Assembly (NCBI GenBank): GCA_025465475.1
Contig: JAODMR010000055.1
Location: forward strand, 1 to 61,803
Origin: Micrococcaceae bacterium
Lineage (GTDB): Bacteria; Actinomycetota; Actinomycetes; Actinomycetales; Micrococcaceae
Direction of reading: 5' to 3'
DNA length: 61,803 nt
A model generated the notes under the pieces. The model was not told the DNA's origin and ran no database searches. It saw only the letters and a program-made list of their open reading frames with translations. This document shows positions 9,436 to 20,725 of the stretch, one piece after another. Position numbers and translations under genes: made by a program. Position 1 is the first letter of the stretch, and each line of letters begins with the position of its first letter.

Positions 9436-10314
9436 ATGACTTTGAGCAATGACGCTTTACCGGGCGCTTCCGAGGCTCCGGGCACCCCGGATCGGACGTT
9501 GGCCGGCCGAACGATGCTGATCTCCGGTGGCAGTCGCGGCATCGGGCTGGCCATCGCGCTGCGCGCCGCGCGTGATGGCGCCAGGATTGTGCTGCTGGCC
9601 AAGACCGGGGAACCGCATCCCGCGCTGGAAGGAACGGTGTTCACCGCTGCGGAGCAGGTGCGTGCGGCGGGCGGTGAGGCGCTGCCGCTGGTCGGGGACG
9701 TGCGCAACGACGACGACGTGGCAGCAGCGGTCGAAGCGGCGGTGCAGGAATTTGGCGGAATCGACGTCGTGCTGAACAACGCGTCAGCGATCGACCTGTC
9801 CAACACCGACCAGCTGTCAATGAAGCGCTACGACCTGATGGCTGACATCAATGTCCGGGGCACCTTCATGTTGTCCAAGTTCGCGCTGCCTGCGCTGCGC
9901 CTGTCGGACAACCCGCACATCCTGACCCTGTCGCCTCCGCTGAACCTCACACCGCACTGGACCGGCCTGCACCTGGGCTACACCATGGCCAAGTACGGGA
10001 TGAGCATGACGACGATGGGCCTGGCGGAGGAACTCAAGGGCGACGGCATTGCGGTCAACAGCCTGTGGCCGTGCACCCTGATCAATACTGCTGCCATCCG
10101 GAACATGCCCGGCGGGCAACAACTCATCCAGGCAGCCCGCAGCCCCGAGATCATGGCCGACGCGGCACACGCCATCCTCACCCGGCCCAGCCGCGGCACC
10201 ACCGGCAACTTCTTCACCGACGAGCAGGTCCTGCGCGAGGAAGGGGTGCAGGACTTTAGCCGATACAGCCTGGGTGCCCCCGAGGACCAACTCGTGCCCG
10301 ACATTTTTCTCTAG
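9436..10314 (+). CDS. Short-chain dehydrogenase/reductase (HSDL2-like)
   Basis: A 292-residue NAD(P)-dependent oxidoreductase. The nucleotide-binding glycine motif is GGSRGIG (31-37), the structural motif is NNAS, and the catalytic Tyr/Lys pair lies in GYTMAKYG. The stretch SPPLNLTPHW is characteristic of the HSDL2-type subgroup, whose members are linked to fatty-acid metabolism. It diverges from accDE, and a shared intergenic operator would fit a role in acyl metabolism, but the substrate is not known. The ATG follows TAGGCT by six bases. Confidence 0.88.
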   Translation: MTLSNDALPGASEAPGTPDRTLAGRTMLISGGSRGIGLAIALRAARDGARIVLLAKTGEPHPALEGTVFTAAEQVRAAGGEALPLVGDVRNDDDVAAAVEAAVQEFGGIDVVLNNASAIDLSNTDQLSMKRYDLMADINVRGTFMLSKFALPALRLSDNPHILTLSPPLNLTPHWTGLHLGYTMAKYGMSMTTMGLAEELKGDGIAVNSLWPCTLINTAAIRNMPGGQQLIQAARSPEIMADAAHAILTRPSRGTTGNFFTDEQVLREEGVQDFSRYSLGAPEDQLVPDIFL

Positions 10315-10461
10315 CCACGTCAGGCCCTCCTCCCGCCGCCCTCGTTCGGCCCGGGCAATCCGGGGCGAAGCGCTGGCTCACCCGCCGCTCACCCGGCAAT
10401 CCGGCCGCTCCTCGGCCGGCCCCATGGCCCCGGCGCCCCGGGCCCTCGGTGGTAGGGCGGT

Positions 10462-10467
10462 TACTAT
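10462..10467 (+). promoter_or_regulatory. -10 box of birA (leaderless)
   Basis: TACTAT seven bases before the ATG at 10475. The preceding 146 bases after the dehydrogenase gene (10315-10461) are GC-rich and show no other feature. Confidence 0.5.
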
Positions 10468-10474
10468 CTAAGGC

Positions 10475-11386
10475 ATGACCCCGCAACCGCCAGCACTGGA
10501 CGCAGCCGCCCTGCGCCGCGCCCTGACGGCGCCGGTCGGACCGCTGTCACGGCTGGAGGTGGTCGAAGAAACCGGCTCCACCAACGCCGACCTGGCCGCC
10601 GTTGCCGGGCAGGATGCGTGGCCGGACCTGGCCGTGCTCGTGGCCGAAAACCAGCTGGCCGGGCGGGGCAGGATGGAGCGCGACTGGAGCGCCCCGGCCC
10701 GCAGTTCGCTGATTATGAGCGCGCTGCTGCGCCCGCCCTCAACGTTCGATACCGCAGGTTACGCCTGGCTTTCCCTGCTCGCGGCCGTTGCTCTGGTGGA
10801 TGTCCTTCAAACCGACACCGGAATCGACGCCCGGCTGAAGTGGCCCAACGACGTGCTGATCGAAGGCCGCAAGGTGGCTGGCATCCTCGCGCAGTTGTCC
10901 CCGCAAAGCGGTGCGGCTCCCGCCGTCGTCGTCGGTGTGGGCGTCAACGTGCACCAGGACGCGGGCCAGCTTCCCGTAGCCACCGCAACATCCATCACCG
11001 TCGAATTGGGACGGCAACAGGAGGACGCACCGGCCGCCAGTGAGCCCACTGCGGGACCCGACCGCGGGGCGCTGCTGGCCGCTTTCCTGCTGCACTTCGC
11101 TGATCTGTACCGTCAGTTCTGCGCCGCGGGGGGACGTTCGACGACGGTGCTTGACGGCGGTGCGTCCCTGCTGGAGCTTGTGTCCGAACGGATGAGCACC
11201 CTGGGCGCGCCGGTCCAGGCCGAACTCCCGGGCGGCGTAATCCTCACCGGCAACGCAGTGGGCCTGGACAACAGCGGGGCCCTGCTGATCACTGATGCGG
11301 CGGGGACCACTCATGCGGTGGCTGCGGGCGACGTGATTCATCTGCGTCGCGGTGCGGCGTCCGGCGGTCCGGTGGAGTATGCGTAA
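10475..11386 (+). CDS. birA: Biotin--[acetyl-CoA-carboxylase] ligase
   Basis: A 303-residue class I biotin protein ligase, which makes biotinyl-AMP and attaches biotin to the carrier lysine of carboxylases. The signature GRGRMER lies at residues 63-69, and KWPNDVLIEGRKVAGIL follows, supplying the biotin/ATP-contacting lysine. The small C-terminal beta domain (about 240-295) is present. It lacks the N-terminal DNA-binding domain of E. coli BirA, so it should not act as a repressor. Its place near accDE fits its job. The next gene begins before its stop codon. Confidence 0.93.
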   Translation: MTPQPPALDAAALRRALTAPVGPLSRLEVVEETGSTNADLAAVAGQDAWPDLAVLVAENQLAGRGRMERDWSAPARSSLIMSALLRPPSTFDTAGYAWLSLLAAVALVDVLQTDTGIDARLKWPNDVLIEGRKVAGILAQLSPQSGAAPAVVVGVGVNVHQDAGQLPVATATSITVELGRQQEDAPAASEPTAGPDRGALLAAFLLHFADLYRQFCAAGGRSTTVLDGGASLLELVSERMSTLGAPVQAELPGGVILTGNAVGLDNSGALLITDAAGTTHAVAAGDVIHLRRGAASGGPVEYA

Positions 11387-12044
11387 CAGGTTGTTCTCCG
11401 GTGAGCAGGTGATATTGCAGAGCCGACCGCAGGCCCGCTCACTGGCGATGCCGGCCCTTGCCTTCATCCTGATCCCCGCCGCCGCCGCTTACCTGCTCGC
11501 CGTGCTGCGTCCGACCCGTTTTGGCGAGGCTTTTCCGCAGCTCGCCGACTGGCAGCCGTTCCTGGTGACGGCCGTCCTGGTGCTCGCAGCAGCGGGGGAA
11601 CTGCTGTACCCGGTGCGGCAATGGCTGCGTTGGGCCGGCACCCTGTATACCCTGACCGACCGGCGGATCATCCTGCGCAGCGGCTGGTTGTCGCGACGTA
11701 GGACGGACATACCGCTGGAGGGCATCCGGCATCTGCAGAGCCGGCAGGACCTGCTGCAGCGGTTGCTCCGTTCCGGCACCGTGCACCTTGATTTAGGCAT
11801 CGAAGGGAGCCGCAGCATGCGAAACGTTCCGGAGGTGGCGCGGTTCCGCGAGTTTGCCCTTGCGGCCATGCGCCGCGCCGGAGGTGGTGACCTCGGCCCG
11901 GGCGGTGATCGCTTTGGTCCCGGTGGCGGACACCTGGATCAGGGTGGCGGCCGCTTCGAACTGGCCGGCGGCGACTGGAACCCCTGGCGGACGCACGGGG
12001 AGCACACCAACAACTGGGAGGACGTGGACCATGGACGAGGATAA
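11379..12044 (+). CDS. PH domain-containing membrane protein (bPH2 family)
   Basis: A 221-residue protein with two hydrophobic segments (about 22-44 and 55-75). They are followed by a bacterial PH domain of the YdbS/bPH2 type, with the hallmark TLYTLTDRRIILRSG and the following IPLEGIRHL. The C-terminal 50 residues are glycine-rich and unlike the family. The ATG at 11379 overlaps the end of birA and has GGTGGAG just upstream; its own end overlaps the cyclase gene by 14 bases. The three genes therefore form a coupled unit. A role in membrane or lipid sensing is only a guess. Confidence 0.82.
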   Translation: MRNRLFSGEQVILQSRPQARSLAMPALAFILIPAAAAYLLAVLRPTRFGEAFPQLADWQPFLVTAVLVLAAAGELLYPVRQWLRWAGTLYTLTDRRIILRSGWLSRRRTDIPLEGIRHLQSRQDLLQRLLRSGTVHLDLGIEGSRSMRNVPEVARFREFALAAMRRAGGGDLGPGGDRFGPGGGHLDQGGGRFELAGGDWNPWRTHGEHTNNWEDVDHGRG

Positions 12045-13125
12045 CCGGCAGGCCCGCGAGCCTCAGCCCACCCTTACCCCCCAGCAGGAAGCCCGGCTCG
12101 ACGCCAAGGCGCTGGAACTGGAACTGCTCGGCGGCGAGCGCAGGCTGCGCAGGCGTGAGGTGGCCGCCGGCGCCGGAGTGTCGCTGCTGTCGGCGCGCAA
12201 GCTCTGGCGGGCGATGGGTTTTCCCAACCTGGGTGACGAGGACGTGGCCTTCACTGAGCGCGACCAGGAGGCCCTGACGACGGTCCTGAACCTGGTCCGG
12301 GACGGGCACCTGACCGAGGAAGCTGCCATCTCCGTCAGCCGCGCCATCGGCCAGATGACCGACCGCATGGTCGTATGGCAGGTCGAAGCGCTGGTGGAGG
12401 ATCTGGTCGCCGAACGTGGCGTATCCGACGCCGACGCACGGCGCAGCCTGATCCGCGAGCTCCCTGCCCTGATCGAGCCGCTGGAGACCATGCTGGTCTA
12501 CTCCTGGCGGCGGCAACTGAACGCCGGCGTGCAGAGGCTGGCCCTTCGCGCCCAGGAAGGGCTTGAGTCCAGCGCACACGGGCGCGACGGCGGCGAAGAT
12601 GACGCGCCGTTGCCGCTGGCGCGGGCCGTCGGCTTCGCCGACCTGGTCAGCTACACCAGCCTTTCCCGCCGCATGAACGAAAAAACCTTGGCCGCTCTGG
12701 TGCAGCGCTTTGAGAACAAGTGCGCAGAGATCATCTCCGTTGGCGGCGGGCGTTTGGTAAAGACCGTGGGGGACGAAGTCCTGTTCAACTGTGAAACCCC
12801 CGTCGCCGGCGCGGAAATCTCCCTGGCCCTGGCGGAGGCCATGGCCGAGGATGACCTGCTGCCCGATGCCCGGGTCTCCATGGTCTGGGGACGGGTACTT
12901 TCCCGGTTGGGCGACATCTACGGTCCCACCGTCAACCTGGCGGCGCGGCTGACGGCGCTCGCCGAGCCCGGCACCGTGCTCATCGATGCCACCACTGCCG
13001 CCTCCCTGAACTCGGACGAACGGTTCGTCCTGATCCCGCAAAAGGTCCAGCACATCCGCGGCTTCGGTGAAATCCACCCGGTCACGCTGGCCCGTGGACG
13101 CGGCGAAGGGCTGGTCCTCGACTGA
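12031..13125 (+). CDS. Class III adenylate/guanylate cyclase with N-terminal regulatory domain
   Basis: A 364-residue cytoplasmic cyclase. Residues about 40-65 resemble a winged or MerR-like helix pair (RREVAAGAGVSLLSARKLWRA). With the helical region up to 190, they match the inhibitory N-terminal domain of the mycobacterial Rv1264 type. The catalytic domain (about 195-355) has the metal-binding aspartates in GFADLVSYT (D204) and KTVGDEVLF (D248). Lys244 occupies the adenine-selecting position, so cAMP is the probable product. YGPTVNLAARL supplies the Asn/Arg transition-state region. Its start lies within the PH-domain gene. Rv1264-type enzymes are pH-sensitive; whether this one is cannot be seen. 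Confidence 0.88.
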   Translation: MDEDNRQAREPQPTLTPQQEARLDAKALELELLGGERRLRRREVAAGAGVSLLSARKLWRAMGFPNLGDEDVAFTERDQEALTTVLNLVRDGHLTEEAAISVSRAIGQMTDRMVVWQVEALVEDLVAERGVSDADARRSLIRELPALIEPLETMLVYSWRRQLNAGVQRLALRAQEGLESSAHGRDGGEDDAPLPLARAVGFADLVSYTSLSRRMNEKTLAALVQRFENKCAEIISVGGGRLVKTVGDEVLFNCETPVAGAEISLALAEAMAEDDLLPDARVSMVWGRVLSRLGDIYGPTVNLAARLTALAEPGTVLIDATTAASLNSDERFVLIPQKVQHIRGFGEIHPVTLARGRGEGLVLD

Positions 13126-13184
13126 AGTCCCGGGCCCGGCCTTCCCCAGCTCGCACCCCGGCCGGGGACCGCAATTCTTCCCAT

Positions 13185-13190
13185 TACGAT
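13185..13190 (+). promoter_or_regulatory. -10 box of the PP2C gene (leaderless)
   Basis: TACGAT, six bases (GGGGAA), then the ATG at 13197. No Shine-Dalgarno sequence. Confidence 0.5.
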
Positions 13191-13196
13191 GGGGAA

Positions 13197-14045
13197 ATGA
13201 CTGCCCTGCGCATCTCCTGCGGCTATGCCACCGACCGAGGCCTGCGCCGCGAATTGAACGAGGACGCCTTCCTCGTCATGGATCCCATCTTTGCCGTTGC
13301 CGACGGCATGGGCGGGCATGAGGCCGGGGAGGTGGCAAGCCGCGAGTGCATCAACACGCTCAGCACTGCGCCCGCCCTTTCCGGCGGCAACCGGCACGCC
13401 ACCGCCGTCGAACTGCAGCAGGCACTGGAGCTGGCGGACCTGAGGATCCGACGGCTCACCGACTCCAAGGCCGGCACCACTGTCTCAGGAGTGGTGCTGG
13501 TGGAGGAACGGCACGTCCCGTACTGGCTGGTATTCAATGTCGGTGATTCCAGGACGTACCGGCTGAGTGAGGGGATCTTTGAACAGGTCAGCGTCGACCA
13601 TTCAGAAGTGCAGGAAATGGTGGAGGCCGGGTATATCTCTGCCCGCGAGGCGCTGGTGCATCCGCGGCGCAACGTCGTCACCCGGGCATTGGGCACGGGG
13701 ACAGATGCTGCAGCCGACTACTGGATGATGCCCGTGGTGGACGGTGACCGTTTCCTTATATGTTCGGATGGGCTCACTGGGGAAGTCGCTGACGAACAGA
13801 TCGAGGCCGTCCTGCGGTCCGTGCGGGATCCGCAGGACGCGGTAGATCAGCTGGTGCAGGCGGCCTTGCGTTCGGGCGGCAGGGATAATATCACCGTGTT
13901 GATCGTCGACGCCTTCACCGGTGCCAATTCCTCCGACGTCGACGGGCTCCAGGCGGAAGTCCTTCCGGGCGGCCCGCCCCGGGGCGCTGTGGTTGGTGGA
14001 TCCGCGGCGGATGCCCCGACAACGGGACCCAGCCAGCAGCGCTAA
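13197..14045 (+). CDS. PP2C-family serine/threonine phosphatase
   Basis: A 282-residue soluble PPM/PP2C phosphatase that would reverse Ser/Thr protein phosphorylation. The metal-binding motifs are all present: RELNEDAF near residue 20, VADGMGGHEAG (about 39-49), NVGDSRTYRL, ICSDGLTGE and GGRDNITVLIVDA near 230-242. There is no membrane anchor, unlike PstP. No partner kinase gene is in the window. The last 40 residues are low-complexity (G, A, P, S). Confidence 0.93.
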   Translation: MTALRISCGYATDRGLRRELNEDAFLVMDPIFAVADGMGGHEAGEVASRECINTLSTAPALSGGNRHATAVELQQALELADLRIRRLTDSKAGTTVSGVVLVEERHVPYWLVFNVGDSRTYRLSEGIFEQVSVDHSEVQEMVEAGYISAREALVHPRRNVVTRALGTGTDAAADYWMMPVVDGDRFLICSDGLTGEVADEQIEAVLRSVRDPQDAVDQLVQAALRSGGRDNITVLIVDAFTGANSSDVDGLQAEVLPGGPPRGAVVGGSAADAPTTGPSQQR

Positions 14046-17217
<3,172 letters not shown>

Positions 17218-17221
<4 letters not shown>

Positions 17222-17682
17222 CGGTGCCGTGGCAGCAGGTTTTCGCTGCCCTTGCCAACGACCGCCTGCGCCAGGTGTACGCCGAATGGCTTCTGGGCAT
17301 CCAAGGCGGCGGCACCGAGGCTGAAGTGCAGAAATTGGCCACTGCCGGGCTGTTGGAAGAAGGGGGCGGCGGGTACCGGGTGGCCGCCGGAGTGTTCCGG
17401 GACACGCTGGCCGCGGCGGGCAAACCGCAGCCCACGGGCATCGACAGGTTTTTCCAGGACGGCAGGATCCAGGGCATCCCGCGTCGGCCCGACCAGCGGG
17501 ACGAACTGCTGGGCCACTTGGCCATTCGGCTGTTCGGGAGCGAGGAGGTGCTGGCGGAGGCGGAGGTCAACCGGTTGCTGGCAACCGTGACTTCGGACGT
17601 GCCGTCCTTGCGGCGGGCCCTGGTGGACTTTGGCTATCTGAGGCGCGACCCTGATGGCAGCCAGTACTGGCGCTCAGCCTAA
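17218..17682 (+). CDS. DUF2087 domain protein with winged-helix-like N-terminus
   Basis: A 154-residue protein. The C-terminal half shows the DUF2087 pattern: IDRFFQDGRIQGIPRRP, RDELLGHLAIRLF, EAEVNRLLATV and LRRALVDFGYLRRDPDGSQYW. The first 65 residues (LANDRLRQVYAEWLLG...GLLEEGGGGYRVA) look like an ArsR-type winged helix, a combination known in this family. That suggests a transcription regulator, though no effector or target is evident. It starts inside the stop codon of the phosphatase gene and is followed 15 bases later by the CoA transferase. Confidence 0.78.
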
Positions 17683-17697
17683 GGAGGCAGGACCACG

Positions 17698-19143
17698 ATG
17701 ACGGCGGAGGACTTGTTGGGGCGGCTTTGGTCGCAGCTGATCGATGATTATGTTCCTGCTGGGCGCCCAGTGGACGGGACGGCCCGGAGGGAAGCGGCTG
17801 GACCGCCGCTCCCGCCGGTGGCTTTCACCGGAGCGGCGAGATTGCCGTCGGCCTTCGAGGTGGGCGATTTCGCGGCCGCCGCCATCGGTACGGCTGGTGC
17901 AGCGGTCGCCCTGCTCTCGGCCCAGCTGGGTGGCATCCTACCCACGGTCACCGTTGACCGCGGGCGGGCGGAGCAATGGTTTGGCATGTCCTTCCGGCCG
18001 GATGGTTGGGAGCTGCCGCCGGCCTGGGACGCGGTCGCCGGGGACTACCGTTGCGCCGACGGGTGGATCCGGCTGCACACCAACGCGCCCGCGCACCGGG
18101 CCGCGGCCCTGGCTGTGCTGGGCCTGCCCTCCGCGTCCGCCGACCGGGCACGCGTAGAAGACCTGGTGGCTCACTGGCGCGGCGCCGAGCTGGAGGGGGC
18201 TATCGTCGAGGCGGGCGGGTGTGCCGCTGAAATGCGCTCCCCGGACCAGTGGTTGGCCCATCCCCAAGGGTCGGCGGTCGCCGCCGAGCCGCTGATCAGC
18301 TGGACAAGCACAGGCATCGCCGAACCTCTTCCGGGCGGAACACCTGACCGGCCGCTGCAGGGCGTCCGGGTGCTGGATCTGACGCGCGTGCTGGCGGGAC
18401 CAGTGGCCACGCGCTTCCTGGCCGGATACGGAGCTGAGGTACTGCGCATCGACCCGCCCGATTGGTCCGAACCGGCCCTGGAGCCAGACATGACGCTCGG
18501 GAAGAACTGCGCCCGCCTGGACCTGAAAAGCCAGGAGGGCCTGGAACGGTTGCATCAGCTGCTGGCTTCAGCCGACCTGCTGGTCCACGGATACCGGCCC
18601 GACGCGTTGCCCCGCCAGGGACTTGGCCCCGCGGAGCTGGCACGGCGTTATCCGCGACTGGTCGTAGCCAGCCTTGACGCGTACGGCTGGACCGGGCCGT
18701 GGGCAGGACGTCGGGGCTTCGACTCCCTCGTGCAGATGAGCAGCGGGATCGCCTGGACCGGCAGCCAGCTATTTGGCACGGATGTACCAAAACCTTTGCC
18801 GGTGCAGGCCCTTGACCACGCCACCGGATATTTGTTGGCGGCGGCCGCCGTGCTCGCCTGGCAGCGGCGGCTCACCGGCGTCGTTCATTCCGTGCGCACC
18901 TCGCTGGCCCGGACCGCCGTCGAACTTCCCCGACGTCGGAACCCGCTTCCGGATGCGGCGCCGAACAGCCCGGACGGTACCCCAGGACGGGCCCAGGCCC
19001 CTGCCAGCGATGGGGATGTGCGCGAAGACACGGTGTGGGGACCCGGATACCGGCTTCCTGCGCCCCTGTCCATCGACGGGGTTCCGGTAAACTGGAATGT
19101 TCCCGCCCGAGGCTACGGGTCCGCTGAGGCCCGCTGGAAGTGA
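17698..19143 (+). CDS. Family III CoA-transferase with permuted domain order
   Basis: A 481-residue CaiB/BaiF-like enzyme that would exchange CoA between carboxylic acids. The canonical N-terminal region of the family starts only at residue 222 (GVRVLDLTRVLAGPVATRF, then GAEVLRIDPP). The catalytic-Asp segment RRGFDSLVQMSSG follows near residue 345. The first 215 residues instead resemble the second half of a family III enzyme (GDYRCADGWIRLHTNAPAHRAAALAVLGLP). The protein ends with a C-terminal-like segment (WGPGYRLPAPLSIDGVP). This suggests a circular permutation or an internal duplication with losses. A strong ribosome site (AAGGAGG) precedes the ATG. The substrate is unknown. Confidence 0.8.
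   Translation: MTAEDLLGRLWSQLIDDYVPAGRPVDGTARREAAGPPLPPVAFTGAARLPSAFEVGDFAAAAIGTAGAAVALLSAQLGGILPTVTVDRGRAEQWFGMSFRPDGWELPPAWDAVAGDYRCADGWIRLHTNAPAHRAAALAVLGLPSASADRARVEDLVAHWRGAELEGAIVEAGGCAAEMRSPDQWLAHPQGSAVAAEPLISWTSTGIAEPLPGGTPDRPLQGVRVLDLTRVLAGPVATRFLAGYGAEVLRIDPPDWSEPALEPDMTLGKNCARLDLKSQEGLERLHQLLASADLLVHGYRPDALPRQGLGPAELARRYPRLVVASLDAYGWTGPWAGRRGFDSLVQMSSGIAWTGSQLFGTDVPKPLPVQALDHATGYLLAAAAVLAWQRRLTGVVHSVRTSLARTAVELPRRRNPLPDAAPNSPDGTPGRAQAPASDGDVREDTVWGPGYRLPAPLSIDGVPVNWNVPARGYGSAEARWK
19088..19093 (+). promoter_or_regulatory. Possible internal promoter for the acetyltransferase gene
   Basis: TAAACT near the end of the CoA-transferase gene would start a transcript at about 19100, giving a leader of some 45 bases ahead of the ATG at 19145. 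Confidence 0.3.
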
Positions 19144-19144
19144 C

Positions 19145-19651
19145 ATGTCTACACTCACCATCACCGTTCGTTCCGCCGTGCCCGCCGACTATGCGGACAT
19201 CGCCCGCATCACTGCCGCGTCCTACCTGGGCGCCGGCCATTTCGAGGACCCGGACCACCCGTACATGCAGCAAATTGCCCTGGTCGCCGAACGGGCCGCT
19301 GCGGCGCCGGTATGGGTCGCCGAACGGGACGGGCGCGTCGTCGGGTCTGTTACCCTCGCCGTGCACGGTGACCCCTTCGCCGACATCGCCCGGGCAGGGG
19401 AATTGGAGTTCCGCATGCTCGTCGTTGATCCCGAAGTCCAGCGGGGTGGCATTGGTCGTGCCCTGGTCGCCGCCATCCTCGACCATGCCCGCAAAACCGA
19501 GGGCATCTCCGCCGTTGCCCTGACCACCGGCGAAAGCTGGCACGGCGCCCGCGCCCTGTACGACTCGACAGGCTTCTCCCGCGTCCCCGAACGCGACTGG
19601 TTCGTCCCCAACACCACCATCAAGCTCCTGGTCTACCGCCAAGAGGTCTAA
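19145..19651 (+). CDS. GNAT family N-acetyltransferase
   Basis: A 168-residue single-domain acetyltransferase. The acetyl-CoA-binding loop is VQRGGIGRALV, after the beta-4 segment EFRMLVVDP. The C-terminal YDSTGF motif is typical. The start is placed at ATG 19145 (MSTLTITVRSA), one base after the stop of the CoA-transferase gene, with GGAAG upstream. The acceptor is unknown. The repeat array begins 13 bases after its stop codon. Confidence 0.88.
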   Translation: MSTLTITVRSAVPADYADIARITAASYLGAGHFEDPDHPYMQQIALVAERAAAAPVWVAERDGRVVGSVTLAVHGDPFADIARAGELEFRMLVVDPEVQRGGIGRALVAAILDHARKTEGISAVALTTGESWHGARALYDSTGFSRVPERDWFVPNTTIKLLVYRQEV

Positions 19652-19663
19652 CACCCCCACCCC

Positions 19664-20345
19664 GAGTGTCGACATCTGCACGCCGCCCGAGCCGTTGATC
19701 GAGCCTGTCGAGATCCCCATACGGCCGAGTGTCGACATCTGCACGCCGCCCGAGCCGTTGATCGAGCCTGTCGAGATCAGTTCGGGTGGTCTCGACAAGC
19801 TCGACCAGCGCCCGGTCGCGGACGCCGCCTGGGTCGATGATCCAGCCTGTCGAGATCCCCGTACGGCCGAGTGTCGACATCTGCACGGCCGCTAGGGTTG
19901 TTGATCGACCTTGTCGAGATCAGTTCGGGTGGTCTCGACAAGCTCGACCAGCGCTCGGTCGCGGACGCTGCTTGAGTCGTTGATCGAGCTTGTCGGGATC
20001 CGAGTACGGCCGAGTGTCGAGATCTGCACGGCCGCTTGGGTTGTTGATCGGCCTTGTCGAGATCAGTCCCGGTGGTCTCGACAGGCTCGGCCAGCGCTCG
20101 GTCGCGGACGCTGCTTGAGTCGTTGATCGAGCCTGTCGAGATCCCCGTACGGCCGAGTGTCGAGATCTGCACGGCCGCTTGGGTCGTTGATCGACCTTGT
20201 CGAGATCAGTCCCGGTGGTCTCGACAAGCTCGACCAACGGGCGTGGGTCTCGACAAGCTCGACCAGCGGGGCAGGGTCTCGACGGGCTCGACCATCGGGG
20301 GTGGGGTCTCGACAGGCTCGACCAACGACGGGCTCGACCAACGGG
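19664..20345. repeat. Tandem higher-order repeat array, 143-base period
   Basis: GAGTGTCGA(C/G)ATCTGCACG occurs at 19664, 19727, 19869, 20012 and 20155. The last four are spaced 142, 143 and 143 bases. Each period contains the same ordered modules: TTGATCGAGCCTGTCGAGATC-like, GGTGGTCTCGACAAGCTCGACC-like, and CGGTCGCGGACGCTGC. The second and third modules are near-inverted repeats of each other (TCGAGCCTGTCGAGA against TCTCGACAAGCTCGA), so each period can fold into a hairpin. From 20217 the array decays into short TCTCGACAGGCTCGACC units. The region has no ribosome site or protein-like composition. It fills the gap between the acetyltransferase gene and gatC. Confidence 0.9.
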
Positions 20346-20384
20346 GGGCTCGACCGGCGGGACGGGGGTTAGCGGGGGAGCAAT

Positions 20385-20390
20385 TAGACT
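20385..20390 (+). promoter_or_regulatory. -10 box of gatCAB
   Basis: TAGACT, directly after the repeat array; transcription would begin near 20397, 29 bases before the gatC start. No clear -35 element. Confidence 0.45.
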
Positions 20391-20425
20391 GGACGGGAAA
20401 CATTAACTTCTTGCAGGGGAGATCC

Positions 20426-20722
20426 ATGGCTGCGATCAACCGGGATGACGTGGCGCATTTGGCGCGGCTCGCCCACATCGAGATGACCGGGGACGAATTG
20501 GACCGGATGGCCGGGGAATTGGCCGTCATCGTCGACGCCGTGAAGAGCGTCAGCGAGGCGGCAGGGGCGGATGTTCCGGCCACCTCCCATCCGATTCCGC
20601 TGAGCAACGTGCTCCGCGAGGACGTCGTCGGACACGTGCTGAGCCAGGAGCAGGCCCTTTCCGGCGCCCCCGACGCCCAGTCCGGCCGCTTCCGGGTTCC
20701 CGCCATTCTGGAAGAGGACTAA
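20426..20722 (+). CDS. gatC: Asp-tRNA(Asn)/Glu-tRNA(Gln) amidotransferase subunit C
   Basis: A 98-residue GatC, the small subunit that wraps around and stabilises GatA within GatCAB. It begins MAAINRDDVAHLARLAHIEM, the usual N-terminal helix, and has the conserved LREDVV near residue 72. The ATG at 20426 has an AGGGGAGA ribosome site; the open frame upstream runs through the repeat array and is not real coding sequence. It is the first gene of gatC-gatA-gatB, with 3-base gap to gatA. Confidence 0.95.
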   Translation: MAAINRDDVAHLARLAHIEMTGDELDRMAGELAVIVDAVKSVSEAAGADVPATSHPIPLSNVLREDVVGHVLSQEQALSGAPDAQSGRFRVPAILEED

Positions 20723-20725
20723 GCC

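Noticed and set aside
19664-20345. CRISPR array
   Set aside because: The repeated units adjoin each other and repeat as a whole; there are no unique spacers of constant length and no cas genes nearby.
19695-20372. Several overlapping open frames through the repeat array
   Set aside because: They arise because the repeat unit has few stop codons in some frames. The products merely repeat short peptides such as LDKLDQR, with no ribosome sites.
20054-20425. Extended N-terminus for GatC reaching into the repeats
   Set aside because: GatC normally starts with the helix at MAAINRDDVAHLARL; the AGGGGAGA site and the -10 box both support ATG 20426.
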